Below are positions 10,667 through 22,164 of a stretch of DNA of 64,000 bases, in pieces (positions within the stretch are counted from its first letter, which is position 1; each line of letters opens with the position of its first letter). The notes beneath the pieces were generated by a model, which was not told the DNA's origin, ran no database searches, and saw only the letters and a program-made list of their open reading frames with translations. Made by a program: the position numbers and the translations under genes. Source of the stretch: Saccharum officinarum (Eukaryota > Streptophyta > Magnoliopsida > Poales > Poaceae); the NCBI GenBank assembly GCA_020631735.1, contig CM036209.1:4811451-4875450 (forward strand), read 5' to 3'.

Positions 10667-11034
10667 AAACCGCGGCGCCGTCGACAGCCCGTGGCCCGGG
10701 CGTGGCCCAGGTGCGAGGTTGCGGAGGTAGAAGAGGAGACGCGAGGTCGCGTACTCGCGTGCGGCGGCGGGATGGGCGGCCGGCGTCCCGAGGTTGAAGA
10801 CGAGACGCCACGCGTACTCGCCGCGTGCGGATGCGGTTGGACCGAGCAACGGATAAGGTAGCAGGAAAAAAAAGAAAAGAAAAGGAAAGAAAAGAAAAAA
10901 AAAATACGGCACTGGAGCTTATAATCTGATGTACCAAGAAAAGAAAGAAAAAAATAAGGCATTACCAAAAAAAAAGTCAAAAATCTCTCTATATATAGGA
11001 CTGCGCTAAACAGGTACTGATTATTATTCAGGGT

Positions 11035-11195
11035 GTGTTCACTTCCCGTGCAAACCCAAAATATTTCCTCTTCCACCCATCGTATCGAATCTTTAGACAC
11101 ATGCATGGAACATTAAATGTAGGTAAAAAAGATAATTAATTACATAGTTTGTCTGTAAATGTCGAGACGAATCTTTTGAGCCTAGTTTCTTGACT
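11035..11195. mobile_element. Tourist-like MITE fragment
   Basis: The stretch starts GGGTGTGTTCACTTCCC and contains the phrases ATTAAATGTAGG and GAGACGAATCTTTTGAGCC, which are shared with the intact Tourist-type elements at 40,718 and 55,158. The right half is missing, so this is a truncated copy. Confidence 0.5.
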
Positions 11196-11199
11196 TAAC

Positions 11200-13090
11200 A
11201 TAAAGCCCTTTTTACGTGACTTAAAATTCCGTCTTATAGTAAAATTAGGGTCCAAGTCATGTTAAAATTTTAAATATCCAAGTTCAAAACATGAAGCCCC
11301 TTTTCAATATCCAACTCATGGTAAAATTTTAAATTTGTCAATGTCCAAATCACAGTAAAAATTCAGACTTAGTCATATTTATATCCCCACCTCATAGTAA
11401 ATTTAAAGACTTAGCCAAATAAATCTGGATTTTTGCTACGACTTAGATATGTTAGAATAGCAACTACCATGTGGTAGACATATGAAAAAATGACTTTTTT
11501 TACCATGACTTGGACTTTTACAAATTTGAAATTTTAACATGACTTGGATATTGAGAAATGTGACTAGCTCTAGAATTTTTACAGTGACTTTCTGTTTGAT
11601 CACTTAGAACAACCTAGAAATACTTAGGATAAAAAATAATATACATGGTAACAGGTCTGTGACGCCAGGCTTGGCGCCAATGACGATGGCGCCAATGGTG
11701 ATGGCGCCAAGGTGCTATCACGTCAGCGCCAGCTCAGCGTCATCGGCCAAGTGGCATGGGGGCTTGGCGCCAACGTTAACGGCGTCAAACTGTGTTATCT
11801 TAGCGCCAGCGTTGATAACGCCAAACCTGGATCCATTTTCTGAAATCTTTTCGTCAGGGGCATATTTGAGAAAATCTTAAAAAAAAAAAGGCTAAAAAAA
11901 AGACGCTACCCGAGCCCCCAAGGCCTGCCTGACGTTTCCCGCCGCCCGCGCCCGCACCAGGATGACGAGCTTTTCTTGCGGGCGATTTTTTATCCTCATT
12001 TTTCTCGGACGAGCTTTTCTTGAGGCCATTTTGTTTCCTCGACAGTTTTTTTTTCATTTTTTCACGCGACCAGGTTTTGCGTCGTCGATCTGTCTCTGGT
12101 TTTTTTTCATTCTGTTTTTTTCAGTTTTTCTGTCGCTGGTTTTTTTCTCATTCCGTTTTTTCAGTTTTCCGTTGCTGCTTTCTTTTTTCCATTTTTTCAC
12201 GCAGTCTCTTTGTTAAGTTATTCCGTTTCTTGTTTCTTTCATTTTTTTCACACCGTCTCTATTTTTCTCTGTTATTTTTCACGTGAACAGAATATGCAAC
12301 TGGTCTTTTTTGTTTTTTTTTCACGCAAACAGGTTTTTTGTTTTTTTGGTCACACAAACAGATTATTTTTCCTCCTCTGTGTGTTTTTTTTATAGACGAC
12401 AGTGCATATTACAAGCAATGAGTATGACCCAGTGATATCTGTGATTAAAAACGGATAACGTCAAATTGGTTAAAAAATACATGTACTGATAGATCATGAT
12501 ACAATGACCAGGAATGGAAGATGGTTGAAAAATAAAAAAGAATGGGGGAGAGCATGACTCCAAGCAGGCTCTGTTGCGTAGTGGTCGCTGTTACAGTTGT
12601 TATTAGTACATGTAGAACTTGTCGATGCCATTGGTACCAACGATTTTGGAATGGTGGCGACTCCGAATGGTGCATTTGCCCTAGATTGACTGTAGCAGAA
12701 CATGATCAGAAAACAGGGGAAAGCTATATCTATTTTACCTCAAACATAAACCACGACAAAAGAACTACTGGATCTGCACATACTTGTCTTTTACTGCCTG
12801 AAGACATTGCAGAGTGTAACAAAATTTGCACTAAAAAGAGGCTAATCATTTTATTGAGCAAGCGGACAAGAGTTATACCAAGAAAGAAATGTGACCTAGT
12901 GTATATAGGCTACATAAACCACCTTCAACTTCTTGCAGGTTTAGCATCACCCACATGTATTCTGCAATCGTACAACAGATTGGTTTTTTACCCAAAAAAA
13001 AGAATTAGAAATGTAAACTCTATGCTAGATGTAAATATGTACTGAATTATGGGTCGATGCATTAGTTGTCACATTTAGAAATTAGGCAAA
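11200..13090. other. Repeat-rich stretch without a recognised gene
   Basis: Positions 11,200-11,640 hold loosely repeated phrases such as TCCAAGTCATG and TAAAATTTTAAAT. Positions 11,660-11,830 contain several TGGCGCCAA motifs. Positions 11,960-12,380 are T-rich low-complexity sequence with recurring CACGCAAACAG-like phrases. An open frame at 12,542-13,045 (+, 167 codons) has no recognisable domain, is rich in rare-looking residue runs and lacks codon bias; I do not call it a gene. Confidence 0.5.
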
Positions 13091-13927
13091 ACTAGTCAGT
13101 TCCCCCACGCAATGCGCGGGGAGAAGCGAGAATCGGAACTGATGGCCGGGAAAAACACATGGACTATTATGTAAAACTGGAAATATGCAGGCAAAAATAA
13201 CCTAATACATGAAGCATTATGTATGCAAGGAAATTTTTAAACCTACATAAGCTCGTATAAGAGCAATTAATTGGCTGGTACATAGTCAGATAAACTCAAT
13301 ATTGATTGAAACGGTTCATGAGACCTTACCTGGATGGGCAGCAGATGCATAAATTTGTGCTGCATAGATCATCAGAAGCTTAGATGGATAGGCAAGGAAA
13401 TGTAAAAATTTAGAGGAGCTCTTATAAGAACAATCGATTGTCTGGCACATAGTGAAATAAATTCGATATTGATTGAAACGGTTCATGAGACCATACCTGG
13501 ATGGGTAACAGCTGCATACATTTGTTGTAGCCTGTATTTTACAATATAAAAGTGTAACAATTGGACCATATGTGTGGAAAAATTTGTAGCGTATGCAATA
13601 GTAATTTACACATGTTGGAAACAGCATTTGGGTCACCAAAAAAATATGAAGTTGCAGATACCAAAACGGGAGCTATAGAAAATCAGTGTAAACAGAAATG
13701 TTGAAAAGGAATGGAACTCGGAATTGAAACACCAATCAGAATAGACACAAACGTTAATAAAGTGGCAGACGGGGGGCACCACATCGGCAGGTGTGCACTT
13801 CAAATATAATCCATTCATGGTATTAATACACGACTGTCCGAACTAATAAAGCAATAGGCAGAATGAAATTATGCAGTAGCAGAACAGGTACTAAAATGTA
13901 GGCAAGGCATACATGTCCATTCCAAAT

Positions 13928-14995
13928 CCCTGTTTTCATATCGGACGACTAATCACGATCCTTATCGTAACTTCGTGCTCGATAAGGGCATTCGATAAGG
14001 TTTGTTCGATCAGAAACCTTATCGTCCGACTAATCGCGATTAGTCACGATTAGTCGTCCGATCAGGCTTACTGGACGACTAATTGGGCTAGTTTGTAGGG
14101 AGCAACTCGGCCCACCTTTAGCTGGCCCATTAGGGCAAGAACAAGAGGACTGAGTGAGTGAGTGACCTACTCCCAGAGCTGCAGCCGCCGCACGATTTTC
14201 AGCTCCCGCTCGTCACTTTTCCCCTTCCCGCTCTGCCTCTGCTCTCTCTCGCAACAGCCGGCGCCGCCGACACCTCCGCCCGCGTCTCCTCCGCCTGCCC
14301 GTCGTCCGCAGCTCCGTCCGCGGCTCCGCATCTCACCGTCATCTGCATCTCCGTCCGCGGCTCAGCTCCGCATCTCCGTCCGCGCGTCTACTTCTGCCCG
14401 CGCGTCCACCTCCGCCCGCGCCTGTCTCCTCCCCTGCCGGAACCAGCTCCGCCCGCCTCTGAGGCTCCTCGACGTCTAGAGGACAGACGCGGGAGGCCTC
14501 AAGCATCAAGATGAGCATAGACTCTGAAGGTTAGTGTCTATGTCAGATTGCCTCTGCTACTTGATTGTTGAACTGCTGTTAGTTCTTATTTGTTAAAATT
14601 TATGTACTTGGTTAAGTTGTTTTGCCTTGCTCTACTATCTACTACTCTTTAAGGTCTTGTTTTTCTGCTTTTTTGCCTGTTTAACTGACTATATGTTCTT
14701 TCTTTGTAATTTCAGAATCAGCCACAACCACAAGTCAGCAATCAGCAGTTACAGGTAAGAGGCCAAATCACCATGATACTGATTCATTATGGGCATGATT
14801 ACATATATTTACATCATATATACATAGTATATACATGGTCGATCAGGTCATCCAGGCACAAGGACGACTAAATGTCCGACTAGCCGACTAGACCGATCAG
14901 GACCGACTAATCGACCCTGATCGACGACTAATCGACCCTGATCGACTAATCGGTGGTCATACGACTAGCCTCAATAATACGATATGAAAACATGG
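13928..14995 (+). mobile_element. Non-autonomous hAT element with 8-bp target duplication
   Basis: This 1,068-bp element is bounded by imperfect 16-bp inverted ends (CCCTGTTTTCATATCG left; the complement of CCATGTTTTCATATCG right). A perfect 8-bp duplication, TTCCAAAT, flanks it (13,920-13,927 and 14,996-15,003). Clusters of CGACTAATCG/CGATTAGTCG motifs fill both subterminal regions (13,945-14,080 and 14,855-14,960), as expected for transposase-binding sites. Inside are a GC-rich leader and the first exons of a transposase gene. The 8-bp duplication assigns it to the hAT superfamily. It is an internal-deletion derivative. Confidence 0.9.
14511..14798 (+). pseudogene. Truncated hAT transposase, N-terminal exons
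   Basis: Exon 1 (14,511-14,529) and exon 2 (14,716 onward) are joined across a 186-bp GT...AG intron. They encode a short peptide starting MSIDSEESATTT and reaching GKRPNHHDTDS before a stop at 14,796-14,798. A strong donor (ACAG|GTAAGA, at about 14,755) inside exon 2 suggests that the ancestral gene spliced there to exons now deleted. Ser/Thr-rich N termini followed by a basic K-R segment are usual ahead of the BED zinc finger of hAT transposases; the finger and catalytic core are absent. Confidence 0.6.
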
Positions 14996-15739
14996 TTCCA
15001 AATACAAACCATGAGCAGTACCAATACATGGCTACTGCAAAACTAATCATGCAATAGGCAATGTCCATATACTTGGAAAGTGTTCTTTGGCTTTGAAGCG
15101 AAATTTTTCACTCGTTATTTCAAAGCGTACTTGTTCATCGAACCCAAAAGGAAAATGATTGAAAAGAACAGATGAAATTATGCCAGGAAAGTAAAACATT
15201 ATATAGATATGGGAAACTTTCAATTCTGAAGTATGACCTGCCTGAATACATGTAGCATTGTTGAGGTAGCGAAAGAAAGATATTTTTAGCCATTACAACA
15301 CGGGGAAGGGTTGCAGCAGCAGCAGCTATTCTGTAAGTACACATCTGCCTAAATAAGTTATATGCATCGGAACTCATACAAAATTGTTGGCTATTTTATT
15401 CTGGACTACAAATACATACACCCGTATACAATGAATCCATCGCAAAAATGGAACCCAACTGTTGTAAACTGATGTATGAAAAATACCCCAAACACCAAAA
15501 AAAGGGGATTATCCATGCAAGGAGAGACCGAAATTACCAGGGCAGCTCCTTTAGGCCATGTAGCGAAGCGGACGTGCTCATCGCTAGCATCTAGCAACTT
15601 GTGTACCTCAATATGTCAAATGAATGAGGAAATTAGCATGCACAATCAGAAGATCCATGATTGGCAAGGAACTTTCTGCAGTATATCAGGTGCTGTAAGC
15701 CTGTAAATCGGATAGCTGCATAGATGAGCGAACGTTTAG

Positions 15740-16390
15740 ATGGGAGAGGCAGAGCGCGTGGCAGGACGGAGCCGAAGAGGGTGGGGGGGGGGGGGGGGGG
15801 GACGGGCTCGCGGCACCGGCGCAGTCACAGGTAGCAGCGACGGATCCGTGATCTTGGAAGGGGGCGGCCGTGCCGGGAGGCAGCGATCGGCGGGGCCCCG
15901 CCGGGGGCTGCGCGACGGAGCTGGCGAGGGTGGTGGGGGGGGGGGGTGGTTCGAGGGACCGGCGGCCTCACGGGTAGCAGCGACGACATGGCAACCTTGG
16001 GGAGGGGGGCGGCCATGCCGAGAGGACGGCGGAGCCGGCCAGGGCTGCGCCGGAGTCATTGGCGTGGAGCAGGGGTCGCCTGCTGGGACGCTGCAGCCAG
16101 GAGGACAGGGTGGGGCGGTGGAGGAGGAGGTGGTGCCGCGCTGGTGAGAGGGCCGCGGCGTGCGGAGGTGGCGGCAGCGGTGTGTGGGTGCGACGGCGCG
16201 GCGACGAGGCCACGGTTTTTTTTACTGGAAAGGAGCCGCGTTTTTTTTTTTTTTTTTTTGCGGAGGAAGGCTCGAGGTGAGGCTAGAAGGGAGGAGGATG
16301 ACGCGGGGATGTCCTGGAAGCCTCGCTGGTACCGGTGGCTTGCTGGGCGTCGATGGCAAATCGCAGGGCACAGAAAAGGAGGCGACGTGG
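15740..16390 (-). other. GC-rich island, possible captured first exon
   Basis: This is a strongly GC-rich and CpG-rich block with a G run at 15,784-15,801 and a T run at 16,240-16,258. Several overlapping frames are open on both strands, as expected from composition alone. It lies near the 5' side of Helitron-like element A. No protein family is recognised. Confidence 0.35.
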
Positions 16391-16431
16391 CACGATGTAG
16401 GCACAGAAAATGGTATATAGGAATAAGGTTA

Positions 16432-19400
16432 CTAGTGGCAAACGCGCGCCCTGCGCGCGATCGGTAAGGATCTTGCTAAGATTTGCTTGGACAAGATACA
16501 CATGTCATAGGTGCGGTTATTTGCATGGATAACATGCATTTGCTAATACATATTTACACTTTGATGCAAGCATACAGTTTGAGTCATATAGTGGCCATGC
16601 TGTTGGTCCATGGTTTGCTACAGCAGGTGATGGTTACATGCACAGCGGAGAGATAATAGGTGGTCTGTATTTACAGCATGCGTCCTAAATGAGCTGGCAA
16701 ATATTTGTGTCAAAAATATGTTTAGTTTTCGCAGGGAAACAGGATTAGGGAAAGGAATTGAATATAGATGTCATACATGGGTACATATATTCGTATTCCA
16801 GAGTGATTACATAATCTTAGTAATGTTTCTAGGCCAAAACCGAGTAGCATAGAGTAACTTTGCGCACTGGGTAGGATGGTTAACAGCAAAGTTGCTTTAA
16901 ACATAATTGTGTGCGTGGGTTTGCAGAGTATGCATATACAGGGATATATATACATATACACTACATATATTGTTACATCAAAAAAGGCACACGTATCAAA
17001 TTTACAGGAACTACATCTGATTGAAGTAACTCTAAGATGCGGTTCTTCTGCTATGACTGATTAACCGATGGATAATTTGCAGTAACAAATCTGGTTCTAT
17101 ATGCCCTTGCTCTTTTTCCTGGTTTTAAAGCAAAGGAATAAGAGGAAAACAAATCATACGAAGGCAGGTCGCAAATCTGATTATACCATAAAAGAAAAGG
17201 CTGTCAGAGAAGGAGAAGAAATACGAACAAGGCGCTGATTTGTTTCTTCTTCTACAATTAGGTTGGCAATGGCCCTAAAAATCAAAACAGAGTGATATAG
17301 ACCAAGAAACCATGTTAAGACTGAGAACTATGTACTGCTGGATAATTGTATGAAAGATAGGGTACGTATGGATAAAGAAAAAATAAAAATAAATATACCA
17401 TAATGAGAATGAATGTTTTTTTAAAAAATCTTTTCAATACAACAAAGCAGAGTGGGATGATGAAATATCAACGTATTTCACATTCACACGAATCCTAGAA
17501 TATATCAGCTACAACACTTTGTACAGCCTATATGCAAAAGGCAAATACTTGTTTCTGTGAAACTTTAAATCTTGGCCCCATTATTTGTTATGTATAGCTT
17601 TTTTTGGTAACCAATATTGGCGGAACGTAGATCTCTCTCATAACCTTTATGGGTACAAACATCCTTCTGTGATGGGCTCTATCACCATAGGATCATTAAA
17701 TCCAAGTGTTATCCAATCTACGTTTTGTTAAATGAATAAATGGCTAAACCTCTAAGATACTACATTCCCAGGCTAAAATGAATGAATTCATAGGCCGAGT
17801 GATGTATGTTCTTTTCATTAGTTTTCTCATTCGCTGTTATAAACCAGGAAACTTTTTGACACCACTAAGAAATAAACATCATATTCAGGCTACCTTGCAG
17901 ATGGGGGAAAACACACATAGATCACCAAACCAATAACCGCAAGGGTTCTGTTATACATGGACGCACTACACTGATAAGTCGTAGGTGGAAGAAGCATTTA
18001 TCATCCTTCCGTGAATCACAGGTAGAACACTGATGCATGGAAGGAAGATGTATGTTATCTATATATTCTGTATTGATTCTTATTTACCTAACCAAATTTC
18101 CTCGTTCCCTAATAATTTGTTGACATCTTTGATCTATATCATTGTAATATCAAAACGGTGGGAGATGCCAAGGCTAAGGTCACATGGTTCCTACTGAACC
18201 TAAGCCATCATCTTTGCTTAAATTTCAAACACACCAAAGAGGCGTTGTACTCAATACAGTTTTGACATTTTTGAGCTAAAATTAGAAACCAAAAAAAAGG
18301 AAAAAGAAAGGGCAATTGTTTCGGCGATACGACCACTATAAATTATAACTAACAACAATGCCCTACAATTTTGTGCCAATTGGGACGCTATTTTGTTCCC
18401 TCCTAATGATCTGTCGTGAGTTTTTGTTGGATACACAGGAGAGCTAAGCAGCACTGCATTAGAAAAACCTCTCTGTATGCGGACCATTACATCTAAGAAA
18501 GAGCTTTGCCCTATGAGATGCTCTAATGACAACTTAACATGAGGAAAGGGATATTCTATTGAACCAAATAGTAAAGATTGGGGCAAACAGACACAAGCAC
18601 ATTCTAATCTCCAAGTCTCATCGCCTTTTGTATCTCTATTCTACCAATCTGGAAACATTCGATTGACAAAGCACCATTTTCTAAACAGGAAAATTTTCAT
18701 TGGAACATAGAATACCACTAATTGGAGAAAGGACAACTACTTCTAGAGCAAGAGAACAAAAAATACACCAGCATTAGCCTTCATATATCTGTGGCACGAT
18801 AGATGGAAGCAAATTTGATAAAATTAAAATGCAGACCATAGGAGCAGTTAGTTGTGTAAATATTAATAATCAGACAAACTTTTACCTTTGTAGATGAACG
18901 GCTTGCTCGCGATTCACACAGTATGGACCCTTTCCAAAATCGTTGAATGCATGAAAAGAGTGTATGCATATCTGCATAGGCGATCTGCAAAGTCCATAAA
19001 AATGGATAAGCAAATCTCTAGCTAAAAATGCCCTTCTGTAAGAACGCAGACACTGTCTAAAGTAGGTCCAAGTTTTGTAAAATGATGTGCAAGATGCGGT
19101 GTGCGCCAACAATGACAAGGCACAACAATTAGTTATTGGATCCAATGTAGTTAGCCTACATGACACAACTGGTTGACAGAATGCCTGAAGATAGCAAGCA
19201 AGAGGTGGCCATCGGCACCCCATACACACAGACCTCCATGAATGTAAATAGCCACGCAAAGCTAGCACACCGAGGCAATTAGCAACAATGTATTTGAATT
19301 GTAGCAGCCTATAAGCACAAGGTGCAAAACTTTAAAGGAAACTAACATACTCTTGTAAGCCTTTGAATGCAACCACAGAATATTTTCAAAGCAATACACC

Positions 19401-22160
19401 AAATTAATGGTAGAGGTATCAACTAATAATTCAAAAGTCTGGTCATAAGGCATTCTCAAACGCCCAAAAAACTTATGCTGAAGCATTCATGTTTCAAACC
19501 AATATAAATTATAAAAAGAGGGGCTTTTGACATATAAGGAAAAACTAATACTAAGATTCATGTTCAAGTTCAGGTTTAGCTAGCACGCATGGTTTAGCAT
19601 GCTAACAAATGACCTAGAGCACCATGTAGCACCATGTAATTTAATAGAGAAGAAATTGTAATGAGCTCTGGAGGATGAGCAAATTTTAACTAAATAAAAG
19701 AAGGAAATGGGCATACATGTGCATATGGATATGTATCTATAGTTGTAGAACACTAACAATAGATATGGCCAACAAAAGAAATAACCCATAATTGCAGGTA
19801 GTACTACATACATAGCAGTAGGTGGCATAAACAATATACATATTATAGAATATCAAGTAAATTTAGGCATTTTGTTGCATGTTTCTTTATTTGACTGAGT
19901 ACCTATTTGTATTGTAGAAGGACCATCTGTCAGTCAATGTGAAAGATAGCCGCTGCCAGCCAATACCATGACTGAAGCACCACCACACACCACCAGAAGG
20001 CATGCAGACACAAGATGGGATAGGAATAAGACTGGAACAATTCTTTTTCCCTGAGAAGCCTGGTGAACATTTCAAAGTCACCAGCTTGCATAAACCTGAT
20101 AGAACATAGTAGGTGATAAGATCATAACTAAAAGTCACCCATGTAGTTTTGTTAATTTCTAGAATTTGCAGTGATTGATATATAATAAATTTTGGGTAAA
20201 ATGGGAACTAAGCATCTATGCAAGAAGTAAGCAAGATCTTTTATATCCTGACGAACATCACATTCTACCTATATCTTTTAATCAAGTTGCAGATATAGAA
20301 ACTGAGCGACCATTTAGAAGGTGCCAACCTTCACAAACTCTTGATGACCAATAGTAGGTGCCCAAATCATAAAAAAAGATACAGGCATACAACTGTTCTG
20401 CCAGCTCTTAGAATCTACAGTGATCTGCACATGATATCATACATATCTGAATGAACAGGTAAAATGGATTACTTCCTTTGTGTGACACAGTCTAGTTAGG
20501 TATCATATGCAAGGTTCAATTGTGCCACATCTATTTTACAGTTTTAACTAAATTGCAAAGAACTCTCATAATCATATAATTTCAGGACCCATGATATACC
20601 ATCAACAATTATAGTAAGAAGCATCTTACATAGACCACCTAGTCTGAAGGAAAGAGAAGAAAAATAAAAGCTGTTTTGGAGCATCCAAGAATTTTGATTG
20701 GTCCAACGGCAAACGTGTTAACAGTTTGAGGAGGTGGCAGGATAAGAGGCAAAATCTATCATGCCAGAACACCCCAACACTCCATTAAAGATAAAAATGA
20801 GCCCTCTAATTAGACGATGACCTGCACAATTAGGAGGAAATAAGCAGCATTAGTTAGGCACATGGAGAATACCCTATGGGCAAACGACGAAAGAAGAATA
20901 GGAACTACAAACCAAGGATCCTAATGTAGTTCAAATACCCAAAAGAAATATGGATGACTCGAGAACACAGCTATTATTTTAAGATAGAAAACATTGATTT
21001 TTGGCCACGACAATCAGTTTGTCGTGGAAACGGCCACATCACCACAATCATTAAAGACAGGCACATACAAATAAAGCAACCAGCACAGGCAAGGTAGCCA
21101 AGAACAACAATATATACCGACCCAATATTACCAAAAAAACGCACCCTAAAAAGCACGACTCATGGCTACCAATAATCATTGGCGCTGCACAAGATGAAGC
21201 ACTAATCTGCAATCAATGCATGAAGTAGAGACAAAAAAAATTCCCTCAAAATAATCCAGTCCCTGGGGAGGGTGGAGAGTGGAGACGATGCAAATATACC
21301 TTACCGAACTACTGCTGCTTTGATGTTTGTGTACAGGACCCTTTGTAGGCTTTGATTTTCGGATCAAATCAAATAAACCATCTTCAGTCAAAAATGGGAC
21401 GCTACAAATAAGTGTAAGCATGTATAGAAATGATGAACTAAGAAAAGATCTTCCCTTCTGAATCCACAGTGTCCTGAATAGTCCTGACCCTTTGAAAGAC
21501 ATAATGAACAGAGATTCAGCGCAGACGAAACAGTCAGCAAAAATCAAATCTTCGCCACAAATCAGCAACCAAGGTCGTCCTTCAGTTCATTGTTACGTTT
21601 CTAAAGTTCCTAACCGCCTTCCACCGCCTTGATCTAAGAGAAGAAAAGACCAAGATCGAACAGTAGATCAAGATCGAGGAGGAACGAACCTCGGTGCGAA
21701 GACGACGGCGAGGTAGTCGAGGACGACCGTCAACCCTATGTTTGACGGAGACGACGAGGATCGGGGAGACGGCCGTGGTCGGGCCCTCCTGCTGCGCCGC
21801 CGCGTCCAGAGAGAGGCATGGGGGGCGGGGTCAGGGGCGGGAGCGGCGGAGGCGCCAACGCCGGCGTGCGGCCTCGCCGTGGCCACGCCCGGGCCCTCCC
21901 GCTGCGCCGCCAGTCCACCACATCGGGAGAGACACAGAGAGCGAGAGAGGAAGCGGTGTTTTTTTTTGGGCAGGACGGATGGGCGACGGTTCTGGACCGA
22001 GATATTTTCACGTTGGCTTCACGTTGGCCAGACAGAGGCTAACAACAGAGATGGTAAATCTAGACTGAGAAACTGGAATCGAACGGTTGAAAAGAATTTT
22101 ACTATCGTGGCTAGGCTGGCTGCTCGGCGAGTCGTTCATCTTTGTATGGTTGAAATATGG
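16432..22160 (-). mobile_element. Helitron-like element B (minus strand), 5' end uncertain
   Basis: The 3' end on the minus strand is a perfect short hairpin (CGCGCGCAGGGCGCGCG), a spacer and CTAG followed by T, matching a Helitron terminus. The body (16,440-21,660) is AT-rich, with no recognised coding sequence. It is followed by a CpG-rich island at 21,670-22,010 that resembles a first exon read on the minus strand. The 5' limit near 22,160 is a guess from that layout; no diagnostic terminus was proven. Confidence 0.35.
21670..22010 (-). other. CpG-rich island, possible first exon
   Basis: This is a sharply GC-rich block within AT-rich surroundings, open in more than one frame on both strands. 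On the minus strand a frame runs from about 21,886 to 21,668. No domain is recognised. The layout (GC-rich start, AT-rich body, Helitron-like end) parallels 15,740-13,092. Confidence 0.3.
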
Positions 22161-22164
22161 TAGA

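Larger units (their letters stand above)
13092..16431 (-). mobile_element. Helitron-like element A (minus strand), nested by a hAT element
   Basis: Read on the minus strand the 3' end is a GC hairpin (CCCCGCGCATTGCGTGGGG) followed by a short spacer and CTAG, then T. This is the arrangement of Helitron 3' termini (hairpin plus CTRR, insertion before T). The 5' end is not certain; it may abut the next Helitron-like end at 16,432, where the minus strand reads TCCTATATACC. A GC-rich island (15,740-16,390) lies near that side and could be a captured first exon. A phrase of about 120 bp is duplicated at 13,221-13,345 and 13,405-13,520, each copy ending in a GTATGG/GTAAGG donor-like site on the minus strand. 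No helicase gene is present, so it would be non-autonomous. Confidence 0.4.

Noticed and set aside
12542..13045. 167-codon plus-strand frame
   Set aside because: No recognisable domain, no codon bias, in a repeat-rich setting; one such frame by chance is not surprising in AT-rich DNA of this length.
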